Notes: generated by a model not told the origin, from the sequence alone. Shown: positions 44,084 through 54,310, counted from the first letter of the stretch. The stretch: 64,000 nucleotides of DNA from Mucilaginibacter sp. L3T2-6 (GCF_030519355.1 NZ_JAUMKC010000023.1:1-64000); one strand, 5' to 3'. Numbers and translations are program-made.

Positions 44084-45481
44084 TTACTTGCCAACTACCA
44101 TCATCTTTTCTGCATCCCAGTGGATAACTTTGTTGTGGAAATAGCTTTCGTTACAGGCCAGCGCAGGCGCAGCAGCGCGGAAACCGAACACCGCATCTTC
44201 TACCACAGGCTTGCCGGTGCGGATGGAATCCATAAAGTTGGCAAAATGGTCGTTTGATGAATTATAGCCTTCGGGCGAGTGATAGGTTACATCCGGAAGA
44301 TTTGGGGCACGCTGATCGGCTGCCGGATATTTGGCGTTGTAATTATCCATTAGTTGCTTTTGCATGGCCTGCGGAAATGTATCTAACGAATCCCATCCGC
44401 CTATGCCCGGCGCGGCAGGCATCTTACTTTTATGGATGGTAAAGCCCTGGTCGTCCTGCAGGTCAATCACCCCTTCCGAACCGATAATTTTGGTAGACGA
44501 GCGCTCGCCCTCTCCTCTAATGAAGTTCACCCGCAGGTTTGCCTGAAATGCCGGATGCTCCTTTGTCGCAGGGTATTCAATAACTGCTGTCATTACATCG
44601 GGCACATTCCGTCCGTCTTTCCAGTAATAGGTACCGCCAATAGCATATATCTTGTCCGGCCCTTTTGAATTGGTAATAAAATGAATACCGGTCAGCAGGT
44701 GTACAAAAAGGTCTCCGGCTACACCGGTTCCATACTCGCGGTAGTTTCGCCATCTAAAAAACCTGTTGCTGTCATAAGGGCGTTTAATTTTTTCATGGGC
44801 CTGGAATGCCGCCCAATCTACAGTTTGCGGCCCCGCATCAAGCGGAATGGTATATTGCCAGGCGCCCAAAGAGTTTTGCCTGTTAAAAGAGGCTTCGATA
44901 GAATTGATCTGCCCGATAGCGCCGGCCTGGTAAAGCTCTTTAGCTTTCTGAAAGGCAATACTGCTTACGCGCTGGCTGCCAACCTGGAAAACGGCTTTAG
45001 TTTCCCGCTGGGTTGCTATTTCGCCGAGCCCCTCGTTCAGGTAATGTACCATAGGCTTTTCGCTGTATACCGCCTTACCTTTGCGCATGGCTGCATTGGC
45101 AATAGTACTGTGCCAGTTATCGCTGGTGGCTATAATAACGGCATCTATATCCTTGCGGTCGAGTATTTCGTGGTAATTATTTGTAGTGAATATATTGCTG
45201 CCGTGTACTTCTTTTGCCCGCTGCAAGCGCCCTTGGTATAAGTCGCAAACGCCAACCAGTTCAACACCCGGGCAAGTCAATGCCGCACGCGTATCATTAA
45301 AACCCATTATTCCCATCCCTATGGTGGCAATCCTTATTTTATCATTGGCACTGTACCGTTTCTGCGCCTGTAAAAGCCGGCGTTCATGATCTTCCTGCGC
45401 TGCTAAACTTGAAAGTGAAGCAGAGGTGAGCATGATCGTGCCGCCTAGCTGCTTAATAAATTTTCTTCTATCAGATGACAT
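44084..45481 (-). CDS. Gfo/Idh/MocA-family oxidoreductase, Tat-type signal
   Basis: A 465-residue protein. The N-terminus SSDRRKFIKQLGGTIMLTSASLS has a twin-arginine motif, so it is probably exported folded. The Rossmann domain reads RIATIGMGIMGFNDTRAAL, DLYQGRLQRA, IIATSDNWHS and YSEKPMVHYL (the EKP motif). The C-terminal sugar-binding part is RWRNYREYGTGVAGDLFVHLLTG. These enzymes oxidise or isomerise sugars. The GH20 gene lies next to it but divergent. Confidence 0.88.
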   Translation of the reverse strand: MSSDRRKFIKQLGGTIMLTSASLSSLAAQEDHERRLLQAQKRYSANDKIRIATIGMGIMGFNDTRAALTCPGVELVGVCDLYQGRLQRAKEVHGSNIFTTNNYHEILDRKDIDAVIIATSDNWHSTIANAAMRKGKAVYSEKPMVHYLNEGLGEIATQRETKAVFQVGSQRVSSIAFQKAKELYQAGAIGQINSIEASFNRQNSLGAWQYTIPLDAGPQTVDWAAFQAHEKIKRPYDSNRFFRWRNYREYGTGVAGDLFVHLLTGIHFITNSKGPDKIYAIGGTYYWKDGRNVPDVMTAVIEYPATKEHPAFQANLRVNFIRGEGERSSTKIIGSEGVIDLQDDQGFTIHKSKMPAAPGIGGWDSLDTFPQAMQKQLMDNYNAKYPAADQRAPNLPDVTYHSPEGYNSSNDHFANFMDSIRTGKPVVEDAVFGFRAAAPALACNESYFHNKVIHWDAEKMMVVGK

Positions 45482-45836
45482 ATATGGGTTTTATTAGTTG
45501 GAAAAGCAAGGTAGGAAATTTGTCGGTTAAGTTGATTGGGGTGTTTGCAATAGATTAAGTTTTAAAAGTCCGGGCCCTTGAACTCAGGGGCTTCTCTGAT
45601 CATTTAATCTCATTCAGCTTAATCCAACTGCTTCTCCGCCTGGCTCAGCATAAATTCGTATTCGTCTTTATCCGGCTGACGATTTTTCGGAGCCTTATTT
45701 CCGAACAACCATTGCCTGGTTAGCGGCATTGTCAGGCTCTGTCAACTTTTATACACCCAACCCTTTTTAAATAAAATTAAAAAGTTTAATTTGCAGTCAG
45801 ATATCCCTGCCAATAAAACCTCTTTATAATTCAATT
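45482..45836. other. Intergenic region between oxidoreductase and hexosaminidase
   Basis: About 355 bases between divergent genes. It holds a possible 36-codon frame on the minus strand (45619-45729) and otherwise A+T-rich promoter sequence. Confidence 0.4.
45619..45729 (-). CDS. Candidate 36-residue small protein
   Basis: A frame beginning MPLTRQWLFGNKAPKNRQPD and ending SQAEKQLD. It has codon composition like neighbouring genes and a charged, soluble character. No homology known to me; it could be a remnant of a larger gene. Listed because it is the only plausible coding content of the 355-base gap. Confidence 0.3.
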   Translation of the reverse strand: MPLTRQWLFGNKAPKNRQPDKDEYEFMLSQAEKQLD

Positions 45837-47750
45837 ATGAAAAAACTATCCTTAGCATTCTGTTGCTGTTTTGTTTCATTTTTATCCTTTGGACAGGCTG
45901 TCAAAAGCACGCTGTCCATCATACCGGAGCCGGTAAAGACAGTTACAAAGCCCGGCCAGTTTATACTGCCAAAAAACATTACCATACAGGCAAAGCTCAA
46001 CAAAGACGTGATGCCTGTAACCAACTACCTGCGCAAAAAGCTGACCACTGCCACCGGCGCAATGGTAACAATTAAAGGTAATTCGTTTGCGCCGGCAACC
46101 ATCAAGCTTTTGCTGACAGCAAAAACCGATACTACCTTAGGTAAAGAAGGATATAAGCTATGGGTAAGCGGCAAAGGAGTGGTTATCAGCGCCAACGAGC
46201 CCGCAGGTTTATTTTATGGTGTACAAACCTTAATGCAGCTGTTACCTAAAGAGATTGAAAGCGCCGAGGTACATCACATGAGGTGGACGATCCCCCATGT
46301 TGAGATAACCGATTACCCGCGTTTTGCATGGCGGGGACTGATGTTAGATGTTTCGCGCCACTTTTTCACCAAAGAAGAAGTTAAGCAATACATTGACCAG
46401 ATGGTGCGTTACAAATTTAACCTGCTGCATATGCACCTAACCGACGATGAAGGCTGGCGCATAGAAATTAAAAGCCTGCCTCGCCTGACTACCGTTGGCG
46501 CCTACAACGTTAAAAAGGTAGGCGAGTTTGGTACTTTTTCTAAACCAACACCCGATGAGCCCCGCACTTATGGCGGCTTTTATACACAGGATGATATTAA
46601 GGAGCTGGTTAAATACGGCAAAGAGCATTTCCTGAATATTATGCCGGAAGTTGACGTACCCGGTCATAGTTTAGCAGCTGTAGTTGCTTATCCTGAATTG
46701 TCATGCACACCTGGCGCCGAAAACTATCAGGTACGCTCGGGCGAGCATATGATGGATTTCAGCAAGGAGGGTATCAAAGCTTTGGTTGACAATACCCTTA
46801 ACCCTGCCAGCGAAAAAACTTATGCGTTTCTTGATAAAGTGATGGGCGAAATTGCTCAGTTGTTTCCATTTGATTACATACACTTAGGCGGCGACGAATG
46901 CGCTAAGAATTTTTGGGAACAGAGCGCTGACGTTAAAGCTTTAATGGCGAAGGAAAACCTCAAAAATATGGAAGAGGTGCAGAGCTATTTTGAAAAACGC
47001 CTGGAAACCATCGTTGAATCAAAAGGTAAAAAATTCATGGGATGGGACGAGATCATAGAAGGCGGCCTTGGCCCTAAAGCAGCGGTAATGAGCTGGCGCG
47101 GTATACAAGGCGGCATCACCGCCTCGAGGCTGGGTCACGAGGTAGTTATGAGCCCAACCACCTTCGCTTACCTGGATTATATGCAAAGCGACCGCGTAAT
47201 GGAGCCTCATGTATACGCTACCCTGCGCTTAAATAAATCATACCAGTTTGAGCCGGTTCCTGACAGCGCGGACGCGAAATTAATTTTAGGCGGACAAGCT
47301 AACCTGTGGACTGAACAGGTATTTAATTTCCGCCAGGTAGAGTACATGACCTGGCCGCGGGGCATGGCTATATCAGAGTCTGTTTGGTCGCCAAAGGCTA
47401 AAAAGGACTGGAATAACTTTTATCCAAAGGTTGAAAAACAGTTCGCACGTTTAAACGAGGCTGAAATAAAATACGCACCGGCCATGTATGATCCGGACTT
47501 TAAAGCCACCATGAACGGCGACAAGATGAATGTTGAGCTGACCACCGAAATACCCAACCTGGATATTTACTACAGTTTTGATAATTCATATCCTGACAGG
47601 TTTTATCCTAAATATATGTCCGCTTTGGAGGTGCCTGAGGACGCTACCCAGTTAAGAGTGATAACCTACCGTGGTAAGGAACCGGTGGGAAGGATGATCA
47701 CTATGCCTATAGCTGAGCTGAAGCGGAGGATTGGCAGAAGCGGACAATAA
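45837..47750 (+). CDS. Beta-N-acetylhexosaminidase (GH20)
   Basis: A 637-residue exported enzyme (signal peptide MKKLSLAFCCCFVSFLSFGQ). An N-terminal GH20b domain is followed by the TIM barrel: FAWRGLMLDVSRHFFTKEEVKQYIDQM, HLTDDEGWRIEIKS, MPEVDVPGHS and IHLGGDECAK, with the Asp353-Glu354 pair that catalyses substrate-assisted hydrolysis. A C-terminal region of about 100 residues (TMNGDKMNVELTTEIPNLDIYYS) resembles Fn3-associated modules. It releases terminal GlcNAc or GalNAc from glycans or chitin fragments. A terminator hairpin follows. Confidence 0.92.
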   Translation: MKKLSLAFCCCFVSFLSFGQAVKSTLSIIPEPVKTVTKPGQFILPKNITIQAKLNKDVMPVTNYLRKKLTTATGAMVTIKGNSFAPATIKLLLTAKTDTTLGKEGYKLWVSGKGVVISANEPAGLFYGVQTLMQLLPKEIESAEVHHMRWTIPHVEITDYPRFAWRGLMLDVSRHFFTKEEVKQYIDQMVRYKFNLLHMHLTDDEGWRIEIKSLPRLTTVGAYNVKKVGEFGTFSKPTPDEPRTYGGFYTQDDIKELVKYGKEHFLNIMPEVDVPGHSLAAVVAYPELSCTPGAENYQVRSGEHMMDFSKEGIKALVDNTLNPASEKTYAFLDKVMGEIAQLFPFDYIHLGGDECAKNFWEQSADVKALMAKENLKNMEEVQSYFEKRLETIVESKGKKFMGWDEIIEGGLGPKAAVMSWRGIQGGITASRLGHEVVMSPTTFAYLDYMQSDRVMEPHVYATLRLNKSYQFEPVPDSADAKLILGGQANLWTEQVFNFRQVEYMTWPRGMAISESVWSPKAKKDWNNFYPKVEKQFARLNEAEIKYAPAMYDPDFKATMNGDKMNVELTTEIPNLDIYYSFDNSYPDRFYPKYMSALEVPEDATQLRVITYRGKEPVGRMITMPIAELKRRIGRSGQ

Positions 47751-47769
47751 TTCAAAGTATAGAACCGTT

Positions 47770-47826
47770 GGCCTTGAGGCTGAAGTCTTTTTTTAAAAAC
47801 AACTTCAGGCTCAGGGCCTTTTTATT
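47770..47826 (+). terminator. Terminator of GH20 gene
   Basis: GGCCTTGAGGCTGAAG and CTTCAGGCTCAGGGCC pair with two mismatches, followed by TTTTTTATTT. Confidence 0.75.
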
Positions 47827-47874
47827 TGCAGAATAATTACATTGTACCGAAGTTGCATTTTTAACGCTGCATTT

Positions 47875-49173
47875 ATGAAAAAAGGAATATATGTCGCAGT
47901 AATTTTGTTTGGCTTAATCACAGTCTATTCATTTATTTCAAAGCCCGCCCCCTTCAAGCCGCAGGTTAGGCTAAGGCATACCGCTAGATTTGTTTTTAAA
48001 TCCTTCGTCGATTGCAATATGTCGGAGGTTTGGGTGGGTGATAAGTTTATGATATTCCCGGGCAAGTATGGTGAGGACCCGCTTTGGGGCGAGTCGCACA
48101 ATTTAAAATATGCAATTGGCAGCAACATCGATGAAGTCTTCAACACCAAAGAGCGGCATTTTACAGAGCCTAAGCTTCCGCCCAACGCTCCCAAACTGAG
48201 TCCGGGCCTGCATGGGGCGGTCTGGTTTGAGTCGGTTTACCAGGATGTAAGAGACAGGTCTGATAAAACGCTTTATGCCTTGTATCATAACGAGAACTAT
48301 CCGGAAACCCTGCCTTACGATGCAAAAACCGGGAAAGGTTATAAAAACTATAAATGGCCGCAGGGCTTAAAAGGGCCGTCATCCCCTTCTGCAGTGTGCC
48401 GCATTGGTATTATGAAATCTGTTGATGGCGGCCTGAGCTGGAAAGACCTGGGTATTTTTATAGAGGACGAGCAGCCCCGGCTGATCCTGCGCCCGTATAA
48501 CACGGCAGCGAATTTTGCGGGCGGCACCGGCGACCCATCAGCCGTTGCCAGCGGCAAATATTTGTATTTATTTTACGGCGAATATGGCTACCCCGGGGTT
48601 TATAACGAGAAAACATACAAACCAGCTGATGAGTGGAAAGGGCAGTGCATAAGCATAGCCCGCATTGCCCTTTCTGATTTAGATAATCCGGCAGGCAAGG
48701 CCAAACGCTGGGATGGTAAGGCATTTACCGTTCCATACAACGGAGTTGGTAAACCTGTCACAACGATACAGATCCCGCAATCAGCCGGCGGCGGCCCGGC
48801 ATCCTCTCCTGCCGCTAAATACTACTGGGGTCCATCCGTCAGCTGGAACACATACCTAAACTGCTGGGTGATGTTGATGGCTAAAGCCGAAGGCCCTTCA
48901 TGGAAAGGCAGCAGTATCTATATATCTTTCAATAAAAACCGCGATCTTGGCGCCGGGACAAACTCTCAGCAATGGACAAATCCTGTTTTGCTGATAGATA
49001 AACCAGGCCACACTCTTTGGTATCCATCGCTTCAACCATTAAGCCAGGAAGCCAATCCGGCTAACAAATATTCATCTCTAAAAATGGGGCAAAAAGCACG
49101 GTTATTTTTTAAGGACAACGATGGAGGGAAGAATGATTATGTTTCAGAATATGAAGTGGAGTTCAGGAAGTGA
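47875..49173 (+). CDS. Secreted sialidase-like beta-propeller protein
   Basis: 432 residues from MKKGIYVAVILFGLITVYSF (signal or membrane anchor). The body shows beta-propeller features, including an Asp box SVDGGLSWKDLG (S-x-D-x-G-x-x-W) and repeated WKG/WYPS strands. This suggests a glycoside hydrolase or lectin of the sialidase superfold, but I see no full catalytic set, so substrate and activity are not assigned. It follows the GH20 gene after a terminator. The ATG at 47842 is less likely. Confidence 0.65.
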   Translation: MKKGIYVAVILFGLITVYSFISKPAPFKPQVRLRHTARFVFKSFVDCNMSEVWVGDKFMIFPGKYGEDPLWGESHNLKYAIGSNIDEVFNTKERHFTEPKLPPNAPKLSPGLHGAVWFESVYQDVRDRSDKTLYALYHNENYPETLPYDAKTGKGYKNYKWPQGLKGPSSPSAVCRIGIMKSVDGGLSWKDLGIFIEDEQPRLILRPYNTAANFAGGTGDPSAVASGKYLYLFYGEYGYPGVYNEKTYKPADEWKGQCISIARIALSDLDNPAGKAKRWDGKAFTVPYNGVGKPVTTIQIPQSAGGGPASSPAAKYYWGPSVSWNTYLNCWVMLMAKAEGPSWKGSSIYISFNKNRDLGAGTNSQQWTNPVLLIDKPGHTLWYPSLQPLSQEANPANKYSSLKMGQKARLFFKDNDGGKNDYVSEYEVEFRK

Positions 49174-49348
49174 ACTGTACGGAAACACACCCTTGTATTG
49201 TTTTTGAAATCACCCTATGGCATTAATGAATAAGTAATGATACTTTCTCCTCAGTAAAAAAATTAACTTTTCCACACCCTTAGATTAACTTTTTGCGTAT
49301 ACGGGCCGTTAATAGGTTTATCTTAGAAAAATTAAACATTTTAGCGGT

Positions 49349-50569
49349 TTGTCACAAAAATCATTACAGAATTACATCCCCGCCCTTACAGGTGTACGCG
49401 CAATGGCGGCTTACCTGGTGTTCATCTCCCACTTTTCTTATATTTTCGACGGCGGATTTCCCCATATTTTCCAGCGTTTTTTTGCTGAGTTCCATATCGG
49501 CGTAAGCATTTTCTTTGTATTGTCGGGTTTCCTGATCACGTTCCGCTATTACAACAGTTTTCATTTAACCAAAGAGTGGTTTCTGCAGTATCTAAAAAAC
49601 CGCGTGGCACGTATTTACCCGATGTACTTCCTGCTTACGGTAGCGGCATTTGTTTATTATTTCGCAACCGGCGATGTAAAAATAACCAAAGGGTCTTCGC
49701 ACCCGGTTGGACTGATGTTTATGAACATCACCTTTGTGCGCGGCTTTTTTTACCAATATTGGGATACAGGCATAGCGCAGGGCTGGAGCCTAACTGTCGA
49801 GGAATGCTTTTATTTCTCCGCGCCAATCATCTTTCTCATCGCCAAAAAGTATAATAAATTTTACATTCAGCCGGTTGTTATTACCCTGTTTGCCATCATG
49901 ATGACGTTCATCTTTAAAGATGTTAACTGGCATGGCTTTTTTGGCAACTATACGTTTGTGCTGTGTTTTACTTTCTTTGGCCGGTGCTTCGAATTTTTTG
50001 TAGGCGTGCAGCTGGCCAGGTATGTATTAAAAAATGGCTTTACACGCACTAATAAAATCAGCTTTACCTACGGCGGGTTTATTATGATATTTGTTTGCGT
50101 ATTCATAATGGCGCTGCAAAAACCTATAGCGCCCTGGCTGGCCGGGCTGGAAACCCCAATAGGCATTATCACCAACAATTATGTGCTTTGCATAATGGTA
50201 GCCTTCTTTTTTTATGGCATCCTTACAGAAGAAACCCTGTTTAAAAAATTCCTGGCATTGCCATTTATAGAATTACTGGGCAAAAGCTCCTATATCTTTT
50301 ACCTGATCCACTTAGGCTGGATATATGACGTACTTCTCAGTAATATCAATAAAGCGAACGACTCGATTTTTGAGATGTATGATAAGTGGCAAAAAGACTG
50401 GATATCCCCGTTTCAAAATGATACAGTGAACCTTATACTCATTTTTATCGTATTAAACATCATTTCAGTAACACTGTTTAAATTAGTTGAGGAACCATTA
50501 AACCATTATATCAGGCGGTCGAACTTTTTAGTAAAATATAAGCCACGCCCCAAAGGCATTACCGACTAA
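49349..50569 (+). CDS. OafA-type membrane acyltransferase
   Basis: A 406-residue protein with about ten membrane segments. N-terminal YIPALTGVRAMAAYLVFISHF contains the R-x-x-A-x-x-x-V..H signature; GWSLTVEECFYFSAPI and GKSSYIFYLIHL also fit Acyl_transf_3. TTG at 49349 is the only good start, since no ATG lies in frame upstream. It transfers acetyl or other acyl groups to sugars. It heads a run with the barrel and esterase genes (28-base gap), so an acyl add/remove cycle on surface glycans is plausible. Confidence 0.85.
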   Translation: MSQKSLQNYIPALTGVRAMAAYLVFISHFSYIFDGGFPHIFQRFFAEFHIGVSIFFVLSGFLITFRYYNSFHLTKEWFLQYLKNRVARIYPMYFLLTVAAFVYYFATGDVKITKGSSHPVGLMFMNITFVRGFFYQYWDTGIAQGWSLTVEECFYFSAPIIFLIAKKYNKFYIQPVVITLFAIMMTFIFKDVNWHGFFGNYTFVLCFTFFGRCFEFFVGVQLARYVLKNGFTRTNKISFTYGGFIMIFVCVFIMALQKPIAPWLAGLETPIGIITNNYVLCIMVAFFFYGILTEETLFKKFLALPFIELLGKSSYIFYLIHLGWIYDVLLSNINKANDSIFEMYDKWQKDWISPFQNDTVNLILIFIVLNIISVTLFKLVEEPLNHYIRRSNFLVKYKPRPKGITD

Positions 50570-50596
50570 AACTGTAAACCGCGGTATCAATTTGTA

Positions 50597-51439
50597 ATGA
50601 AAAGATCTTTCATCATAAGCCTTTTTGCTTACTTGTTTTTTGTTTTAATATTGCCTTTTAAAACATTTGCCGGGTTTCCTATCGGTAAATATCGTAATGT
50701 TATAGTGCCTACTTTTTCCTATTATCGCCAGACAGACAGATTTGACGATAAGGACCATGTAATTAAGGGTGCGCCCGGAACCAGCTTTACATCGTACTCC
50801 AGCAATTTGTTTATTGGCTATGGCATATCGCGCCGCCTGGATGTTATTGCCACCATACCTTATCTATATCAGCAAAACATAGTGGCTCCCGGCTATAAAT
50901 TGGTAGACGCCGGGTTGGGAGATGCAGTTGTTGGCTTTAGCTATAACCTGGTAAACACTAATTTTGTAAGATTTTTTTCGATCGGCGTCTCGGCTATCGT
51001 GCCCTTATATAACATTCACAACGGGCCCTCGCCACTGGGCTTGAGCGCTTACGGCAGCGAGGTTAAGCTGATGTATTGCGGCAACCTGCCGAAAGATGTA
51101 TCTAAAAAAGGTTATTTCAACCTTGAACTCGGCTACCGCAAGTATTACGATACCCAGGGCCCCGACCAGGTCAGCCTGTTAGGTAGCGTGGGCTACCCGG
51201 TATCAAGGCATGACCAGTTTAGCCTCGATATTTTATTGTGGAGATCCTTCAGCTCGAACAAAGAGTTTAATGAAAATATTTTTGCGGCGCACGATTATTC
51301 CTTCTTTAAACCACAGTTAAACTACGGGCATACATTTACCCGGCGGTTTTCTGCGTTTGTGGGCGGCTTCTATGTGCCATTTGGCGTAAACACCGGCGTA
51401 GGCTACGGAGGCTCACTGCTGGCAGTTATAAAGTTATAG
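50597..51439 (+). CDS. Outer-membrane transporter-like barrel (first paralogue)
   Basis: A 280-residue exported protein (FAYLFFVLILPFKTFAG). Blocks YGISRRLDVIATIPYLYQ, DAGLGDAVVGFSYNLVNT and YGSEVKL correspond to YGISRKFAVVASLPLVF, SGLADLETGLRYYLANI and EGAELKL of the gene at 54311. The class resembles the MetA-pathway/phenol-degradation outer-membrane proteins. Function unknown. The CE7 esterase gene starts 2 bases after its stop. Confidence 0.7.
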   Translation: MKRSFIISLFAYLFFVLILPFKTFAGFPIGKYRNVIVPTFSYYRQTDRFDDKDHVIKGAPGTSFTSYSSNLFIGYGISRRLDVIATIPYLYQQNIVAPGYKLVDAGLGDAVVGFSYNLVNTNFVRFFSIGVSAIVPLYNIHNGPSPLGLSAYGSEVKLMYCGNLPKDVSKKGYFNLELGYRKYYDTQGPDQVSLLGSVGYPVSRHDQFSLDILLWRSFSSNKEFNENIFAAHDYSFFKPQLNYGHTFTRRFSAFVGGFYVPFGVNTGVGYGGSLLAVIKL

Positions 51440-51441
51440 TT

Positions 51442-52767
51442 ATGAAAAGAGTTAACTATTTAATTTATTTATCTGCGTTTATCCTCGCGGCATCGTCGTT
51501 TAAAGCGGCTGCCCAACAGACAGAGGAAACCGGGGATGTGGTACTGACGGCAATCCCGCAAAATAAAAATGCCTTATTTAACGGTAACGAACCCATCAGG
51601 TATAAACTCCAGGTACGCAATAACACCAAACAGCATCAAAACGGCCATATCTCGTACCTGGTGACAACCGACGAAGGTAAAAAAGTAGCGGAAGATTCAC
51701 TTCGCGTTAATCTGAAAGGCGGCGCCGGCAGAGACATCGGCATTACCGTTCCAAAAATGCAAACCGGCTTTTACCGTATCAGCTTTATGGTAAATATGCC
51801 GGAATATGACGATACCCTGCGCCGGGTATTTGGCGTTAACCCCGAAAAGATTACGTCGCGGCTGCATAAGCCTGCAGATTTTGACGCTTTTTGGGATCAA
51901 ACCCGGGCTCAGTTGGCAGCGGTACCACCAGAATACCACGTTACAGAGCGAAAGGACCTTTCGACTAACGCAAAAAAAGTTTATTCAGTCGAGATGCGTT
52001 CATTTGGCGGGATTGTGATCCGGGGCTGGCTGGTTATTCCGCGCGATGGGAGCAAGTTCCCGGTACACTACCGGGTGCCGGGCTATGTTGTTACCCTGAA
52101 ACCTAATATGGATAACGACGACTTTATCGCGTTTGATCTAAATGTCAGGGGAAACGGCAACAGCAGGGATGTAATTAACGTCGGCACAGATAATTATTCG
52201 GTGATCAACATCGAAAATAAGGATAAATACATTTACCGCGGCGTGTATATGGATTGTCTTCGGGGTGTCGATTTTTTATATTCGCACAGCAATTTAGGTA
52301 TTGATACATCAAAAATCTTTGTGGAAGGTGGCAGCCAGGGCGGCTCGCTGGCACTGATAACCGCAGCACTTGATAAAAGGGTGAAGCTGCTTACAATGCA
52401 GGTACCACTTTACGCTGATATTCGCGACGGTTACAGTATATCTGAATCTTATGGACACCAGGTATTTCCGTTTAAGGTTTTTCGCAAATACCAGAGCCAG
52501 CACCCGGGTTTCTCATGGGAAAAATTTTATGCGACGTTCGATTATTACGATCCGCAGAACTTTGCGCCGATGGTTAAGTGCCCGGTACTAATGGGCATAG
52601 GTTTGCTTGACCAGTTTTGTCCGCCCCGCTGCAGTATGGCGTTATATAACCATATCAGCAGCACAAACAAGGAGTTTGTATGTGTACCGAACTCCACACA
52701 CGAGGTTGATTTTAATTATTTTATGTTTCAGAACCTGTGGCTGCGCGAGAAATTCCGGATACCTTAG
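51442..52767 (+). CDS. CE7 acetyl-esterase-like protein (first paralogue)
   Basis: A 441-residue exported alpha/beta hydrolase. The N-terminal about 130 residues form a beta-sandwich extension; then HKPADFDAFWDQTRAQL, VEGGSQGGSLALITAALDKRV (Ser298), GIGLLDQFCPP (Asp390) and PNSTHEVDFNYFM (His420). The GxSxGG and LD..CPP blocks are CE7 (acetyl-xylan esterase/cephalosporin deacetylase). Translationally close to the barrel gene upstream. Likely removes acetyl groups from glycans in the periplasm. Confidence 0.85.
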   Translation: MKRVNYLIYLSAFILAASSFKAAAQQTEETGDVVLTAIPQNKNALFNGNEPIRYKLQVRNNTKQHQNGHISYLVTTDEGKKVAEDSLRVNLKGGAGRDIGITVPKMQTGFYRISFMVNMPEYDDTLRRVFGVNPEKITSRLHKPADFDAFWDQTRAQLAAVPPEYHVTERKDLSTNAKKVYSVEMRSFGGIVIRGWLVIPRDGSKFPVHYRVPGYVVTLKPNMDNDDFIAFDLNVRGNGNSRDVINVGTDNYSVINIENKDKYIYRGVYMDCLRGVDFLYSHSNLGIDTSKIFVEGGSQGGSLALITAALDKRVKLLTMQVPLYADIRDGYSISESYGHQVFPFKVFRKYQSQHPGFSWEKFYATFDYYDPQNFAPMVKCPVLMGIGLLDQFCPPRCSMALYNHISSTNKEFVCVPNSTHEVDFNYFMFQNLWLREKFRIP

Positions 52768-52996
52768 GGAAACAACTGTTGATTTGTTTTCCCACTTATG
52801 ATAACTGAGAGGCAATAATTAATTAATGATATCACCGTTTTAACGGGCAATAAACATACAACAGGCATTTTTATTTACACACTGTGGAAAATTGGGAATT
52901 TCGGCACGGTAATAGCCATACCTGACCGTTAAATGTACAACGGGGCATTTATCTTTATGGCGGCCTTAGCCGGCACCCAATTATTGAGTTGAAAAT

Positions 52997-54295
52997 ATGA
53001 TGGCAAAATTTACGAATAAGATACTGGTAATGGCAATTGCACTGGTTATGCTGACCGGAGTACACGTTTTTGCACAGGAAGAAACGGTAACTACAGAGTT
53101 AACCACCCATAGCAGTGATGCTATCTTCAGCTCAACTGCTTCTTATACATTTTCAGTACAAAGCACCTACAACACGCCGCAGGTGGGCAGTGTAAAATAT
53201 GTGGTGACTACCGAGGCTGGCAAGAAGATGAAGTCGGACTCAGTTCATGTAAATATCGGCCCGCGCAGCTCCGCCAGCTACAGTTTTGATATTTCAGGCT
53301 TGCAAAGCGGTTTTTACAAAGTCAACTTCATGATCAACGTATCTGACTATGACGATACTACCCGCAGGGCATTTGGTATAAGGCCCCACGAAGTACGTTC
53401 GCAGCATGCAAAGCCATCTGATTTTGAAAAATTCTGGAATAATACTAAGGCCGAACTTGCCAAAGTCGACCCTGAATTTACAGTAACGGAAATGCCCGAT
53501 TCGAGCAAAGACAACCGTAATGTTTACCTGGTCGAAATGAAGTCACTCGGCGGCATGACCATTCGCGGCTGGCTTACCGAACCCAAAACAACCAATAAAA
53601 AGAAAAAATTTGCTGTGATGCTGGCATTGCCGGGTTACCAGGTTAATCTAATGCCGCTATACGGCGTCGACCCTGATATTGCTATACTTTCGCTCAACAT
53701 TCGCGGACAAGGCAATAGTCGGGACGTCATCAACGTCCGCAAGGAAACTTATATAACACTTGGTATTGAAGACAAAAACAAATATGTACTTCGCGGCGCC
53801 ATTATGGACTGTGTACGCGCGGTAGACTTTATTTATACCCGCCCCGAATTAAGGCATGATAACATTATTGCCGTGGGTGGTAGCCTGGGAGGATTTTTAG
53901 CTATTGCAACTTCTTCGGTGGATAAACGTATAAACTTCTGTTCGGCAGCGAACCCGATATTAAGCGATGTACGCGATTTGCAGTACGAAGTGGACTGGCC
54001 GTTTATCGACATTAAAAAATATGTTAATACCAGGCCGGGATTAACTTATGAGCATGTGTTAAACAACCTGGATTATTTTGATTCGAAAAACTTCGCATCA
54101 ACCTTGCAATGCCGTACCCTGGTGGGGATGGGCATGCTGGATAACATTGCACCGCCAAACACAGTACAAATACTTTATAACGGAATCCCGGCGGATAAGC
54201 ACCTGATCATTTTCAGGGACCTGGCGCACGAAATCGGCAAAAAGTACGTGGTGTACGAGGGCCGCTGGATGAGGGATACATTTGCATTGTTTTAA
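52997..54295 (+). CDS. CE7 acetyl-esterase-like protein (second paralogue)
   Basis: A 432-residue paralogue of the preceding esterase with the same two-part layout (TTELTTHSSDAIFSSTASY..., HAKPSDFEKFWNNTKAELAK). The triad is kept: AVGGSLGGFLA (Ser296), GMGMLDNIAPP (Asp382), DLAHEIGKK (His411). The nucleophile elbow reads GSLGG rather than the usual GSQGG, so the acyl pocket may differ. The second barrel gene starts 15 bases after its stop. Confidence 0.85.
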   Translation: MMAKFTNKILVMAIALVMLTGVHVFAQEETVTTELTTHSSDAIFSSTASYTFSVQSTYNTPQVGSVKYVVTTEAGKKMKSDSVHVNIGPRSSASYSFDISGLQSGFYKVNFMINVSDYDDTTRRAFGIRPHEVRSQHAKPSDFEKFWNNTKAELAKVDPEFTVTEMPDSSKDNRNVYLVEMKSLGGMTIRGWLTEPKTTNKKKKFAVMLALPGYQVNLMPLYGVDPDIAILSLNIRGQGNSRDVINVRKETYITLGIEDKNKYVLRGAIMDCVRAVDFIYTRPELRHDNIIAVGGSLGGFLAIATSSVDKRINFCSAANPILSDVRDLQYEVDWPFIDIKKYVNTRPGLTYEHVLNNLDYFDSKNFASTLQCRTLVGMGMLDNIAPPNTVQILYNGIPADKHLIIFRDLAHEIGKKYVVYEGRWMRDTFALF

Positions 54296-54310
54296 TATTA
54301 ACCATTAATC

